A DNA stretch of 57,005 nucleotides from Scytonema sp. RU_4_4. GTDB taxonomy: Bacteria; Cyanobacteriota; Cyanobacteriia; Cyanobacteriales; Nostocaceae. A program made the translations under genes and the position numbers. Below are positions 9,028 through 18,766 of this stretch, piece after piece (the stretch's first letter is position 1; the number at the start of each line of letters is the position of its first letter). The stretch is taken from positions 1 through 57,005 of the forward strand of contig JAAUSC010000017.1 of the NCBI GenBank assembly GCA_012031965.1. Reading direction: 5' to 3'. The notes under the pieces are model-generated. The model saw only the letters and a list, made by a program, of their open reading frames with translations. It made no database searches and was not told where the DNA came from.

Positions 9028-9277
9028 AGTAGGGAACGCTTAACGCTTAACAGAAAAAATAATACTTTCATCCTTGGTGGTGAGCGAGTCCCCTCAGGAG
9101 CGGTTTCCGGCGTCCCTTGCGCGTCTTTGTTCGCGTAGCGTACCCGCAGGGCTTAGGAGTTTGGGGAACTCGCGAATCCGTAAGGGTGAAACTTGTTTCA
9201 TCGGGACTACCTACTATGTTTTAGCAGGTACAAGTATCAGCTATATTAATCACAGATACAGTTATTTTAAGCACTAA

Positions 9278-9316
9278 TTTAAAATCTGGCTTTAAAATCT
9301 GGCTTTAAAATCTGGC
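9278..9316 (+). repeat. Three tandem 13-bp units
   Basis: TTTAAAATCTGGC is repeated three times without change. It lies in the 820-bp gap between nblR and nadK, which holds no credible gene. Confidence 0.85.
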
Positions 9317-9362
9317 TGACACTCACTTACGCTCCAATTCACGCATCATCGTTCGCGCAGCG

Positions 9363-9491
9363 TAAGTAAGTCGGCACGATAAAACCAATGTATGTTGAGT
9401 TTTGTAAAAACTGTGGAATGAGCCATTTCTAAGCTGTTTGCTGATTTTACATTTTGTTACATAGGTTGATTTTTTAACGCCGACTTACTTA
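9363..9491. mobile_element. MITE-like element with 13-bp terminal inverted repeats
   Basis: Perfect 13-bp ends TAAGTAAGTCGGC (9363-9375) and GCCGACTTACTTA (9479-9491) enclose 103 A/T-rich nucleotides. The similarity of the two arms continues a few bases inward. No target-site duplication is obvious. The inside could encode only a 14-residue peptide with a CxxC pair, MYVEFCKNCGMSHF, probably chance or a transposase scrap. Confidence 0.45.
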
Positions 9492-9595
9492 TCCTACGGG
9501 TATAGACTGAGCCGAGGTTTCTTCGGCTGATGACTTCTCTCAAAATTCAAAAAACACTTTCAAAAAACATGATTTGTCCAAAATCCTAAATTCTG

Positions 9596-10519
9596 CTAGG
9601 GTAATTCCACAGAAGTGGGTTTCGCAATGTGTGGTAAACCCCAACCCAGTTTTTCTCGTAAAATCCGGAAAAACTCTGGGGGTTGTAGGCGAATGAACCG
9701 GGCGCAGTAGTGTGATTTCTCTACATAAACTCTATCATCTGGCATAACATAGCACCCGCCATTACCATCCACAACCATGACTAGCCGAGGAGTATTCACT
9801 GGGTAGATGGTCACTGGTTCACTATCTGGAAAGACCAACGCTCTAGAAGCAAGAGAATGAGGACAAATGGGTACAAGCTGCAGTACAGGGACACCCGGAG
9901 CCACGACTGGACCCCCAGCACTCAACGAGTATGCTGTAGAACCTGTTGGCGTAGATATAATGACACCATCAGCCGCAATGTCTACTGGTGCATGGCGACC
10001 GACTGCTATTTCAAAATGACACATAGAAGTCAATGGCTCGCGATGCAGCACCATCTCATTTAAGCAAAGAGCTTCCCACAGTAAAGAATCCCCTCGACAA
10101 ACCTTGATCGTGAGCATTGCTCTTTCCTCAATCTCATAATCACCCAAGAGCAACTTTTCTATTGCTTGAGGTAATTGATTGAGGTAACTTTCCGTCAGAA
10201 ACCCCATGTGACCAGTGTTGACCGTTAAGATTGGGATACCACAAGGGGCGACTAAGCGAGAAGCAGCCAGAACTGTACCGTCTCCCCCTAACACCACCGC
10301 AAATTTCATATTTGAATCAAATCCGGGAGGTGTTAGTCCGTCTATGGGGGTGTGGCATACGGGACTTTCCGGAGTAGAATAACCCAATATACCACCAACA
10401 GCTGTTGTGATGCAGATATCCCAACCTGCAGCGGTGAAACTGTCTTTCAGTTCGATAGCGATGCGACTCGCTATCGGCTTAACGTCATTATAGATAATGC
10501 CTGCTTTGGGCACACTCAA
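9596..10519 (-). CDS. nadK: NAD kinase
   Basis: Phosphorylates NAD+ to NADP+ using ATP or polyphosphate in the cytosol. The 307-residue protein has the family motifs in order: the [14 protein letters not shown] nucleotide loop near residues 75-88, NTGHMGFL near 99-106 and [14 protein letters not shown] toward the C-terminus. The [16 protein letters not shown] signature lies in between, near 190-205. The C-terminal [10 protein letters not shown] is also usual. Cyanobacteria generally carry two NAD kinases and this is the longer type. It is separated from ycf39 by 131 nt of heptad repeats and is probably transcribed alone. Confidence 0.93.
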   Translation of the reverse strand: MSVPKAGIIYNDVKPIASRIAIELKDSFTAAGWDICITTAVGGILGYSTPESPVCHTPIDGLTPPGFDSNMKFAVVLGGDGTVLAASRLVAPCGIPILTVNTGHMGFLTESYLNQLPQAIEKLLLGDYEIEERAMLTIKVCRGDSLLWEALCLNEMVLHREPLTSMCHFEIAVGRHAPVDIAADGVIISTPTGSTAYSLSAGGPVVAPGVPVLQLVPICPHSLASRALVFPDSEPVTIYPVNTPRLVMVVDGNGGCYVMPDDRVYVEKSHYCARFIRLQPPEFFRILREKLGWGLPHIAKPTSVELP

Positions 10520-10650
10520 ATATCCAACTATTGGTGACGCGTTTTATTACGTTAATCGTTACACATTTTGACTCTTTAGTCATTAATCCTTTGTCATTTG
10601 TCATTTGTTTGATGTGTCATCACTCGTGACTCATGACTTATGACTGATAA

Positions 10651-11640
10651 CTACTGATTATTGATTTTCTTAAACGGGGATTTTTTTGGTTTTTGCTTTT
10701 TGGGCTGAACTTTCTCGTAGTCTAGCTCCTTGAGCTTCTTCATAATTCGGCTGAAGTACTCTTGCAGGTAACTTTCTAAGGTGGTGGTGTCGTTTGGCTC
10801 TAATCCAAAAACCTTATAAACTTCTTCCATTGGGGCATTTAACGGTCTACCACTCGCGATGACTTCTGTAAAGGCAAGTCTGTCTGCTACGTTCCATCCC
10901 CACTGAAAGAAGCGTATGACTCGGCGCGTGGTACGTAGTAAGTTAATTGGCATCCGCGTCACCCGTGCTTCCTTTCCAGACAAGCGTTCGCACAAGGCTA
11001 TAATTTCCTCTGCACTCCAAGCACGAGTTCCTACCACTGGAAAAGTTTGCTTTTGAGTTTCTGGCACCTTTAAAGCACGGATGGCAAATTTAGCAATATC
11101 CTGAGTGTCCATATAGGCGATGGGAGACGACTCTCCTGTTACCCAAACAGGCTGTCCTTCCAATATGGGAATCCCATATTGACCAATTAAGCCTTGCATG
11201 AAGCCAGCAAGTTGCAAGATGGTGTAATTTAAACCAGATTCAGCCAAAAAAGTTTCTGTGCATCGCTTAATCTCCATCAACGGTACGTCTGGATATTTTT
11301 CAGCATCCAGTATGGAGAAAAAGATAAAACGTTCGACGCCTGCAGCAACAGACTCTTGAATTAAAGAGACCTTGCCTTCCCAATCGACTTGTCTAATACT
11401 GAGAGAATCTGTAGGACGAGATGTTGCCGCATCAATGACAGCGCTAACACCTTCAAGTGCTGCTGTTAACGTATGAGGGTAACATAAATCTCCCGGTACG
11501 AGTTCCGCTCCCCACTCTTTTAGAAACGTGGCTTTTTTTGCGCTCCGAACAAGACAGCGGACTTTATACCCCTCATCGATCGCACGACGAGCCACTTGTC
11601 TCCCTAAGGTGCCAGTGGCACCTATTATTAATAATGTCAT
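10651..11640 (-). CDS. ycf39: Ycf39-type NmrA-like SDR protein
   Basis: Atypical short-chain dehydrogenase of the Ycf39/HCF244 family, which helps early photosystem II assembly by guiding chlorophyll delivery to newly made D1. The 329-residue protein starts at a Rossmann GATGTLGRQVARRA motif (residues 8-21), has the RCLVRS strand end and a central NYTILQLAGFMQG. It ends in a long basic tail of about 35 residues (KVQPKKQKPKKSP). The usual SDR YxxxK triad is not evident, as in the family. It lies 139 nt downstream of petM on the same strand, a photosynthetic pairing. Confidence 0.9.
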   Translation of the reverse strand: MTLLIIGATGTLGRQVARRAIDEGYKVRCLVRSAKKATFLKEWGAELVPGDLCYPHTLTAALEGVSAVIDAATSRPTDSLSIRQVDWEGKVSLIQESVAAGVERFIFFSILDAEKYPDVPLMEIKRCTETFLAESGLNYTILQLAGFMQGLIGQYGIPILEGQPVWVTGESSPIAYMDTQDIAKFAIRALKVPETQKQTFPVVGTRAWSAEEIIALCERLSGKEARVTRMPINLLRTTRRVIRFFQWGWNVADRLAFTEVIASGRPLNAPMEEVYKVFGLEPNDTTTLESYLQEYFSRIMKKLKELDYEKVQPKKQKPKKSPFKKINNQ

Positions 11641-11779
11641 GAGAGCTTTTTACAAAATTTAAACTTTTATGAATAAAATCTTATCAGACTTATCCTATGT
11701 AAACAAAAGTTTACATGCTTCTAAAGTGCGCATACGAGACAAAGAGACTTTATAGCCTCTTGCCTCGATGAGTGCTTCT

Positions 11780-11893
11780 TTAAAGGGATTCCTCTTCTCC
11801 ACCCTGAATTTTCAGCAACAAGGTGCCTAAAGCCCAGCCTACAAAGATTAACCCAAATGAAAACAGAGCTGCATTCAACATTTCGCCGCTCAT
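11780..11893 (-). CDS. petM: Cytochrome b6f complex subunit VII (PetM)
   Basis: A 37-residue single-span subunit of the thylakoid cytochrome b6f complex, which passes electrons from plastoquinol to plastocyanin. Translation gives [18 protein letters not shown], then [19 protein letters not shown]. This is the family's N-terminus, one transmembrane helix and an acidic tail. AAAGGAG lies about 9 nt before the ATG at 11893. The gene overlaps, in another frame, a 79-codon open frame at 11721-11960 that I regard as spurious. Confidence 0.93.
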   Translation of the reverse strand: MSGEMLNAALFSFGLIFVGWALGTLLLKIQGGEEESL

Positions 11894-12201
11894 TGCTGTA
11901 ATTCTCCTTTGCAAATTGTTTAATTAAGTTAAGTTTACCAGAGCCTGAAAGAACTGCCATAGTATGAAATCTGTGTCAAACATTGTAACGTTGCCGACAC
12001 TTAATAGGGGAGAAGGAGATGAGGGAAATGGCAGAGATGAAAATTTTGAGAGAAGTCTACCAGCAAAGGTTTCCAAAGGAGCCTCCTGCGGACGAGATGA
12101 GTCGCTTTGCGATAGGGGGGACCGCAAAAATAAAATACTAGCCGTCAGCCCCTTCGCTTAATTCAAAGGAGGGAATAAACCGCTGCGCTAACAAAATTCG
12201 C

Positions 12202-12330
12202 TCATTCAAAATTAAGAACCCCATAAATAAATTTAGGGGCTTGAGTTTCGTTTACTTCTTGCTTCATCCTGGCAGTGTCGGCACTAGCCAGTCCACAAGC
12301 TCATACGGTCTAACTGACCGCGTTCTAGTT
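12202..12330 (-). mobile_element. Possible relic of an IS200/IS605-type tnpB 3' end
   Basis: On the minus strand the segment encodes MKQEVNETQAPKFIYG and then runs to a stop at 12202-12204. Next to it is a hairpin (AACCCC...GGGG, 12228-12239) like those of IS605-family right ends. It resembles 6262-6345. The 495-bp gap between petM and pdxA holds this and a G/C-rich repeat at about 12065-12125, but no credible gene. Confidence 0.4.
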
Positions 12331-12389
12331 CCTAAGAGGAACCCCTTATCCAATGGCTTGATTTTACAACTTTCATAGGACTGTTATAT

Positions 12390-13490
12390 ATGTACAGCTT
12401 AAATGAAAAAAATATAACATCAGTGCAAAGCCGTCCACGCTTAGCATTGACACTCGGAGACCCAACAGGAATTGGACCAGAAGTCATTTTAAAAGCTTTA
12501 GCAGACCCGGAAATAAGCAACAGTTGTGATGTGACAGTAGTGGGTAGCCAAGATTTACTAGTAGAGATTTATACTAAAGTAAAGTTGGTCGAAAATTCTC
12601 AGCCTTTAGCAAATCCAGCGAAGCTCTCAATTCTTGATGTGCCTTTAGACAAGCACACACAGAGTCAAATTCTTATTGGGACGGGTAATGTGGCAAGTGG
12701 TGCGGCTAGCTTTGCTTATATGGAAACAGCGATCGCCCAAACACTCGCAGGTCAATTTGATGGTATCGTTACTGGTCCAATTGCCAAATCAGCGTGGAAG
12801 GCAGCAGGATATAATTATCCAGGTCAAACAGAACTTTTAGCAGAAAAGTCGAGTGCCAAGCATGTAGGAATGTTATTTGTTGCGCGATCGCCCCACACTG
12901 GCTGGATACTTCGTACTTTGCTTGCTACCACACATATTCCTCTAAGTCAAGTATCTAAGGTATTAACACCGCAGTTGATGACGGAAAAACTTGACTTGCT
13001 GGTGGAGTGTTTGGAAAAAGATTTTAGTTTACAAAAACCGAGGATTGCGATCGCTGGTTTAAACCCCCACAGCGGCGAACAGGGACAATTAGGACACGAA
13101 GAACAAGATTGGTTAATTCCGTGGATTAAGCAAGAACGTAAAAACCGCCCAAATTTACAATTAGACGGTCCCATTCCACCAGATACAATGTGGGTCAAAC
13201 CTGGTCAGGCTTGGTATGGTGGCATAGAGCCTACCAATGTAGCAGATGCGTACCTGGCACTGTACCATGACCAAGGTTTGATACCCGTAAAGCTGATGGC
13301 ATTTGACAGAGCAGTCAATACTTCTATAGGTCTTCCTTTTATCCGCACTTCACCTGACCACGGAACAGCATTTGATATTGCAGGTCAAGGTATTGCTGAT
13401 GCTACGAGTATGAAAGCTGCGATTCGCTTAGCAGCTGATTTGGTATCCCAGAGGCAAAAAGTGGACAAGAGAGAAAGAGTCAGGGAGTAA
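12390..13490 (+). CDS. pdxA: 4-hydroxythreonine-4-phosphate dehydrogenase
   Basis: NAD-dependent oxidation of 4-phosphohydroxy-threonine in pyridoxal 5'-phosphate (DXP-dependent) synthesis. The 366 residues include [18 protein letters not shown] near 23-40, a TGPIAKSAW loop, and the three metal-site histidine contexts TTHIPL, NPHSGE and [10 protein letters not shown], in order. [14 protein letters not shown] closes the active site. The start ATG at 12390 leaves about 20 residues before the first strand. A start further in is possible, since [17 protein letters not shown] looks like a linker. No pathway neighbours are present. Confidence 0.94.
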   Translation: MYSLNEKNITSVQSRPRLALTLGDPTGIGPEVILKALADPEISNSCDVTVVGSQDLLVEIYTKVKLVENSQPLANPAKLSILDVPLDKHTQSQILIGTGNVASGAASFAYMETAIAQTLAGQFDGIVTGPIAKSAWKAAGYNYPGQTELLAEKSSAKHVGMLFVARSPHTGWILRTLLATTHIPLSQVSKVLTPQLMTEKLDLLVECLEKDFSLQKPRIAIAGLNPHSGEQGQLGHEEQDWLIPWIKQERKNRPNLQLDGPIPPDTMWVKPGQAWYGGIEPTNVADAYLALYHDQGLIPVKLMAFDRAVNTSIGLPFIRTSPDHGTAFDIAGQGIADATSMKAAIRLAADLVSQRQKVDKRERVRE

Positions 13491-13575
13491 GACCAGTGCT
13501 GCTGTGCGGACATGAGAACCATCCCACTCGACTCATAACCGATAACTTGAACAGCTTACGACTCTGAACTATTAG

Positions 13576-14016
13576 TTATTTTTTAGGTATCTTTTGTTGC
13601 GAAATTGATAGAGTATAGTTATGCTGCCCTTTGGATAGCTCTCCTACATACAAAGAGTAGTTTCCTGCCTGCCAATAACCAGAAATTTCCGGCTTGCCTC
13701 CAGAGTAACTATCTGGCAATACACAAAAGCGTCCACCAGGACCATCAATTAATAGAGTTGGTTGTCCCTCACTTTTAACTGTTAATCGCAGATAGGGTAT
13801 TGATTGTATCACCTGTATAACTTGATTGGGTTTTGTGGCGATATTGCCACATTTACTTGGAAGTGTTCCCCCAGACGTACCATTTACAATCAGTGGATCT
13901 GGCTGCAAATGACTTCTAATTTGCACAACTTGTGCCTCAGCAAAATGAGTATTGGTGAGAACTAAACTCATAGTTAATGCTGCGGGAACAACTTGAAATT
14001 GCCTACGCATCTTCAT
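13576..14016 (-). CDS. Secreted protein of unknown function
   Basis: About 146 residues when started at the ATG at 14016 (MKMRRQFQVVPAALTMSLVL). This gives a good signal peptide with cleavage near FAEA-QVV. The open frame itself extends to 14064. The mature part has a pair of cysteines (SKCG, GRFCVLP) that could form a disulfide. It contains beta-rich segments such as LRLTVKSEGQPTLLIDGPGG and YWQAGNYSLYVGELSKGQHNYTL cut in two strands. This pattern resembles bacterial pre-peptidase or jelly-roll type extracellular domains. No assigned function. It is transcribed away from the 14338 gene across a 320-bp A/T-rich gap. Confidence 0.65.
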   Translation of the reverse strand: MKMRRQFQVVPAALTMSLVLTNTHFAEAQVVQIRSHLQPDPLIVNGTSGGTLPSKCGNIATKPNQVIQVIQSIPYLRLTVKSEGQPTLLIDGPGGRFCVLPDSYSGGKPEISGYWQAGNYSLYVGELSKGQHNYTLSISQQKIPKK

Positions 14017-14337
14017 ATTTCTTGTGATGCACCCGACTTTCTCTATTGCAATCAATTGATACATATAATGATTTAAAATCAGATGACGATAACAATTTGT
14101 GTTTGTTTCTAGGTGAACTGTGTAAAATTTCTTTTTTAGATAAATAATTATATGGTTAAATATTAAAGTTAAAGAAAATTAGAAGTTTTAGGTAAAGCTC
14201 ACGCCAAAAGCTAGATTCTTAACTACCAAGAGCGATCTTTCAAACAAAGACATTCGCTAAAATCACTAAGACAACTACCAACAAAGGAATTTGGTTGGTT
14301 CGTTGTTCATCAAGTGTTTAAGCTAAGGTAGAAACAA

Positions 14338-14682
14338 ATGAATCCTCAATCAGAAGAAGACTTAAAGCGTCGCCTCGAAAAGCTAGAGGCAGAAATTAAT
14401 ACTTCATCTGTGGTAGTTCCACAGTCAAAAACAGTCGTAAAGTCCTCTCAGTCTGGTTTTCCGAGTTTATACTATCATTTAGTGCGATTTGTGACTTGGT
14501 TTAATCATCTCTCTGGAGTGAGAAAGCTTATAGTTTCTGGTGTAGCTTTGCTGTTGGGCTTTGCCATACTACAAGCGGTACTGAAACTCGTAGCTGCTGT
14601 GATTAGTTTGGCACTATTGGCAATCTTAGTGTACCTTGGATACAAATTTTTAGTATCCAAGAGCTCTCAAAATAAGCAGTAG
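14338..14682 (+). CDS. Small membrane protein with N-terminal coiled coil
   Basis: A 114-residue protein. Residues 4-22 (SEEDLKRRLEKLEAEIN) form a charged coiled coil. A Ser/Val-rich linker and an amphipathic YYHLVRFVTWFNHLSG segment follow. Two close hydrophobic spans come next (about 63-80 and 82-105). The short basic tail ends in KSSQNKQ. It sits 56 nt before the RDD gene on the same strand and may form an operon with it and the pentapeptide gene. I do not recognise the family. Confidence 0.7.
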   Translation: MNPQSEEDLKRRLEKLEAEINTSSVVVPQSKTVVKSSQSGFPSLYYHLVRFVTWFNHLSGVRKLIVSGVALLLGFAILQAVLKLVAAVISLALLAILVYLGYKFLVSKSSQNKQ

Positions 14683-14738
14683 TTTATTTTTAAACGTGCA
14701 GAGAGTGGCGTAGAAATAAAGTTAAAGGGAATTATTCA

Positions 14739-15479
14739 ATGGCAACCCCAAGTGTGAGGAGAAGTCATCAACCTAGTCGAACCAAAGAACCGGGAAAATC
14801 CAACTCATTGCCCTTAGCGACTAGGCGCATTGCTGCTTGGGCGGTGGAAATGACACTGGTCGTTACCAGTGGATTGGTGCCCTTTGGGATGGGTGCATAT
14901 GCCAATTCTAGAAGCGATTTGAATCGAGTGCCACTTAACCCGTTGTTAGTGCAGACAGAACGTGCGATCGCCCGCCCATTTGCTTTACCTGTCAGCTACG
15001 GTACCCGGAACGTAGCATCGCCCACGAATTTATTATGGACAATAGCTTTGCTCGCACCCTTGACACTTTCGGGCTGGCAGTTGTATATGCTCGCTAAAAC
15101 TGGTAGTACACTGGCGAAACATCAATTTGGGATTAAAGTTATCAACGCTGAAGGTAAACCACCCGGTTTCAAAGCCGTTTTGGTGCGAGAAGGACTTGGT
15201 CGTTGGGGTTTGCCTATGTCCGTCGCTTATTTTCTCTGGCACAATAGCTTTTTATTTCCTAGTTTAGGCGCTTTTACCAGCTTGGCGACTATCATGCTTG
15301 TGTTAGAAGCCAGAGGCTTCCCTTGGCAACAAAATCGTCGTGCCCTACACGACAAACTTGCAGGGACTAACACTGTAGATGTTGCCAAACCTGTGACACC
15401 ACTGTTCCAACGTGGGAATCAGGGGAATCAGTCTCAGTTGAGCGAAAAAGATGAGGAAGCGCGATCGCATCAATTGTGA
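14739..15479 (+). CDS. RDD family membrane protein
   Basis: A 246-residue inner-membrane protein. It shows the RDD pattern: RRIAAWAVEMTLVVTSG begins the first span near residue 30, a second span lies near 98-118 (LLWTIALLAPLTLSGWQLY), and KTGSTLAKHQFGIKVIN follows directly after. A third hydrophobic region lies around 165-190, and RRALHDKLAGT is the closing RDD motif. The N-terminal 25 residues are basic and disordered. RDD proteins are poorly characterised and some act in ion transport. The stop codon overlaps the GTG start of the next gene by four bases, implying translational coupling. Confidence 0.85.
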   Translation: MATPSVRRSHQPSRTKEPGKSNSLPLATRRIAAWAVEMTLVVTSGLVPFGMGAYANSRSDLNRVPLNPLLVQTERAIARPFALPVSYGTRNVASPTNLLWTIALLAPLTLSGWQLYMLAKTGSTLAKHQFGIKVINAEGKPPGFKAVLVREGLGRWGLPMSVAYFLWHNSFLFPSLGAFTSLATIMLVLEARGFPWQQNRRALHDKLAGTNTVDVAKPVTPLFQRGNQGNQSQLSEKDEEARSHQL

Positions 15480-16891
15480 TCACTCCAGAAGAACCAAGCC
15501 AGCAACCCAAGCTATGGCAGTGGACGCGGCAAAATCCAAATTATACACTGCTCGGAGTCGCACTCCTTGGCATGAGCGCAGTATTAGTGACTTTAGTCGG
15601 TACTCAAATTTACATTCAAATACTGGGAAATCAACGAGCCACCGAGCAACGCAACAGCCAACAATTTCTTGCACTTACCAAGCAGTTAAACCTTAACTCT
15701 ACCACTACAGACAAAGAACGCCAAAAAACAATTTTGGCTATAGGTACTATCAAGGACTCGCAGGCAACCCAATACCTCGTTGATTTGTTGTCTAGGGAAA
15801 CTGACCCTATTTTAGTTAAAACGATTCAGCAAGCTTTGGTAAACGTTGGACCCAATGCCATTCCCAATTTAAAACGCATGAATCAGTTTCTGACTGGCGA
15901 GTTAGAGTCTGGAAGGAGTAGCAAAGCCTTACCACCATTCGTGCTACAAAAGCAGTTGCAAGCAAACCAGTATGCAATCGGTAAGATTTTGGCGGTCTAC
16001 AACGGTCAAACTAATAGCTTGGATCTCAGCAATGTCCATCTAAATCAAAATGGCTCTGAGGAAAGCTCCTTCAACTTGGTACTAGATAAAATAGATTTAT
16101 GGGGAATTAAGTTTAAATCCGCAAACTTATCTTTTGGCAGTTTTAAGGGGAGTCGCTTCCGGGGAGTAGGCGAGGATGGTCGATGGGATACCTACGATGA
16201 TTGGATTGCTGATTTAAGTCAAGCACGGATGACCCAAGCGAATCTTGCTGAAGCTAATCTCAGCCGTGTCCTGATGATCCGTACTGATTTGAGCCGTGCT
16301 ACTCTCAACAAAGCTAGCTTATCCAACGCACGTTTAACGGGTGCTAACCTCAGTAGCGCTCAGTTAGAAGGAGCCGATTTGCAGGGTGCTGTTTTGGAAA
16401 ATGTGAGCCTGACAGGAGCCAACTTAAGCAATGCACAGTTGAAAGATGCGGATTTATATGCTGCTCGTCTAGGTCGTGTCATTGCAGTAGGAACGCAATT
16501 GTCATTTGCCAACTTAACCAAAACCGATTGGCAAGGAGCAGACCTCACAGGAGCATATTTGGATCATACCAATCTCAGTCATGCCAATCTAAACGCGACT
16601 CGCCTTGCAAATGCTATTTTGCGCTCTGCTAATCTGGAAAATGCCAACTTACGAAATGCCGACTTAAGCCTTGCAGATTTACGAGGGGCGAATCTCACAG
16701 GAGCTGATTTCCAAGGAGCTATTCTTACCCCTGGTAAACAAAACCAAACAGAGCAATTCGTGCAAACTCCAGCTATCGGAGTGCAATCTGCTGTTGTGGA
16801 GGGAGTCGATTTCAGTCAAGTCAACAATTTGGATGCTAAGCAAATAGCTTACATTTGTACTCAAGGAGGTCTTCATCCTCGTTGTCCCTAA
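15476..16891 (+). CDS. Pentapeptide-repeat membrane-anchored protein
   Basis: A 471-residue protein with one N-terminal transmembrane segment (about residues 19-46). A helical region with HEAT-like spacing follows (AIGTIKDSQATQYLVDLLSRE, cut here after the first helices). From about residue 205 to 425 comes an A(D/N)LXX right-handed beta-helix with the motifs ANLSRV, ADLQGA, ANLTGA and so on. Such helices usually mediate protein contacts, and the fold cannot itself assign a substrate. The GTG start overlaps the RDD stop (GTGA), so the pair is probably cotranslated and may form a membrane complex. A C-terminal CTQGGLHPRCP carries two Cys. Confidence 0.85.
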   Translation: MITPEEPSQQPKLWQWTRQNPNYTLLGVALLGMSAVLVTLVGTQIYIQILGNQRATEQRNSQQFLALTKQLNLNSTTTDKERQKTILAIGTIKDSQATQYLVDLLSRETDPILVKTIQQALVNVGPNAIPNLKRMNQFLTGELESGRSSKALPPFVLQKQLQANQYAIGKILAVYNGQTNSLDLSNVHLNQNGSEESSFNLVLDKIDLWGIKFKSANLSFGSFKGSRFRGVGEDGRWDTYDDWIADLSQARMTQANLAEANLSRVLMIRTDLSRATLNKASLSNARLTGANLSSAQLEGADLQGAVLENVSLTGANLSNAQLKDADLYAARLGRVIAVGTQLSFANLTKTDWQGADLTGAYLDHTNLSHANLNATRLANAILRSANLENANLRNADLSLADLRGANLTGADFQGAILTPGKQNQTEQFVQTPAIGVQSAVVEGVDFSQVNNLDAKQIAYICTQGGLHPRCP

Positions 16892-16997
16892 AAGTGGGGA
16901 GGGGACAAGAGGAGGTAAAGTGAATGAATGACTCTCGCTACATAGAAGGTATAAAATCTACAATAATTAGGTCAGGAATTTTGTGAGGAGCGGGGAA

Positions 16998-17489
16998 ATG
17001 AAGCGTTTGAAGTACTTGGTATCAATTATTTTAGCTGGCTCACTTTTAAGTTTTGCTCAATTTACCCAGCCAGCACAAGCTCAAGTGGCGTATGGTAGCT
17101 ATGTCGGTGTTGGTCCTGCGGTTGGTTTTGCGGATGGTGCTAGAGTTGGAGGAGTGATTGCTGCTCGCTACAAGCTTCTTGAAGTTCCTGTTTCTTTCCG
17201 CGCTCAGGCTTTCATTGGTTCAAATGTCGCCCTTGTCCCAACTGTTTCCTACGACTACCCCATCAACTGGCAAACTGATGCTTACATAGGAGCTGGACTC
17301 GTATTAGCTGGCGGAGATACACCTTCCCCAGTTGGTAATAAAATCGGCTTTGCTCTACAACCAGGAGTTGATTACGTCGTCCCAAATAGCAATACTGTGA
17401 TTTTTGGTAACGCTATTATTGCCTTTGACGCTGTGCGTGACGGAGGTACAACCTTCTCCTTGCAAGGTGGGGTTGGTTTGAGATTCTAA
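16998..17489 (+). CDS. Secreted outer-membrane beta-barrel-like protein
   Basis: 163 residues from the ATG at 16998, which follows GAGGAGCGGGGAA. The open frame could be read from a GTG at 16983, but that would place the ribosome site inside the gene. The signal peptide MKRLKYLVSIILAGSLLSFA ends near AQAQ-VAYG. The remaining 130 residues alternate small and aromatic residues with Gly turns and end in GGVGLRF, an aromatic C-terminus as in small outer-membrane barrels. It may be a porin or OmpA-barrel-like surface protein. No partner is adjacent. Confidence 0.7.
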   Translation: MKRLKYLVSIILAGSLLSFAQFTQPAQAQVAYGSYVGVGPAVGFADGARVGGVIAARYKLLEVPVSFRAQAFIGSNVALVPTVSYDYPINWQTDAYIGAGLVLAGGDTPSPVGNKIGFALQPGVDYVVPNSNTVIFGNAIIAFDAVRDGGTTFSLQGGVGLRF

Positions 17490-17505
17490 TTCATTAGTAC
17501 GTTTG

Positions 17506-17862
17506 CTATTGTTTGGGATAAACTATTTGACGTTGTTTCTTGTTAGACACAGAATTTGTTGTTCTCGCAAAACCCTGTAAATTTTCCAAGCTATTGGAAA
17601 CACGTGGTAATCTAGTGCCGTTACCTGAAGTCTTCCCATCGTTTGAAACAGGCTTATTGCTAGGAGAAGTTGTTTGTGTTTTTTCTATAAAGTATGCTTC
17701 TTGTGGTGGAACCGATATGACTTCAAGTTTTTCCTTTGGAACTGGTTGAGCATTAGCCTGAGTGTAAGCTCCAAGTGATAGCGATAGAGCTAGCGAAAGC
17801 AGACCAAATTTTAGCAAGCTACGAGTGTTGAATTTAAATTGAATTGGTAAAAACTTGTTCAT
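17506..17862 (-). CDS. Small secreted protein of unknown function
   Basis: A 118-residue protein with a signal peptide (basic start MNKFLPIQFKFNTRSLLKFG, then a Leu/Ser-rich core) cleaved near ANAQ-PVP. The mature part of about 78 residues is Ser/Thr/Asn/Lys-rich and looks disordered (TTSPSNKPVSNDGKTSGNGT), ending in KKQRQIVYPKQ. No domain is recognised. It is convergent with the barrel-like protein, whose stop is 16 nt away. The coding call rests on the signal peptide and an uninterrupted frame. Confidence 0.6.
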   Translation of the reverse strand: MNKFLPIQFKFNTRSLLKFGLLSLALSLSLGAYTQANAQPVPKEKLEVISVPPQEAYFIEKTQTTSPSNKPVSNDGKTSGNGTRLPRVSNSLENLQGFARTTNSVSNKKQRQIVYPKQ

Positions 17863-18335
17863 AGTAATTCTTCTGAAGATTATTAAAAATACAAATTAGC
17901 TGAGGTCTTGTGTTCAATCAAATCCAATCGCTATGTAACTACACTGTCATTTGGAGTCATTCCGGAATTAATCTAAAAAATTCTGTGATTCCGCGAAAGA
18001 GTACTAATGTAGTTACTCATAAGGATTATATATTGACAAAAAAAACGCTTTGTGATCATAGTTACGAACTGTGCGTGTCCTAACACAAAGCAACATAGCA
18101 GTTCTTGTTTGTGTTCAATACAGTTCTTGAATGATGCGATTGTCAAAGGGATGGCGTTGGAACAGCAAGAGCATTCGCAGACGGTACACTTACCAAGAAA
18201 GAACTCAGCAACTCCTGAGCCAGGAGTGGAGCGTCAGAGGCTCAGTTCCAGCAATTCTGCCTTCTGACTCCTTCTCATTCACCCTTATAATAAGAACAAT
18301 TGCATTATCTAAAAAATATTGTGTACTTGCAAAAA
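17863..18335. other. Gene-free gap before tRNA-Val
   Basis: No convincing gene. Two overlapping frames at 18052-18382 lack ribosome sites and codon structure, and one runs into the tRNA. CAGTTCTTG occurs twice (about 18090 and 18121). The segment around 18020 may hold the minus-strand promoter for the 17506-17862 gene. Confidence 0.5.
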
Positions 18336-18409
<74 letters not shown>

Positions 18410-18766
18410 GCATTCTCACCACTATAGCACAGGTTTAACTCAATTGCCAAGATTAATTTGCTGAAGTTGATTACACTAGAGTTTTTGGTTGGCATCGCAT
18501 AGGTACTGAAAGCTGTTACGCAACAGACTGTCAACTTTTTAGCGATGGGTCAATTCCAGCAATTTTCTGAGGCGACTTCACCAAAGATGCAAGGACAGAT
18601 TCTGAAAAAGATTCATCAGAGTATAGTATAAACTTTCACTTATTTTTAATATATCCAAACGTAGATGAAATGAAACAGCTTAATAGATTATTTTTATTAA
18701 AATAAAGCCCTGAATAAGATTATTCTAATCTGTCCAACTTTTGGAAAATTTATCGTAGTACGTAAG
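18410..18766. other. Gene-free gap
   Basis: No gene or clear element seen between the tRNA and the SDR gene. The last 100 nt are A/T-rich and presumably hold the promoter of the SDR gene. Confidence 0.5.

Noticed and set aside
9074-9277. 67-codon frame in the nblR-nadK gap
   Set aside because: It is made of common G/C-rich interspersed repeat sequence and has no ribosome site or recognisable protein pattern.
11721-11960. 79-codon minus-strand frame overlapping petM
   Set aside because: PetM in another frame explains the same DNA with a perfect family match and ribosome site.
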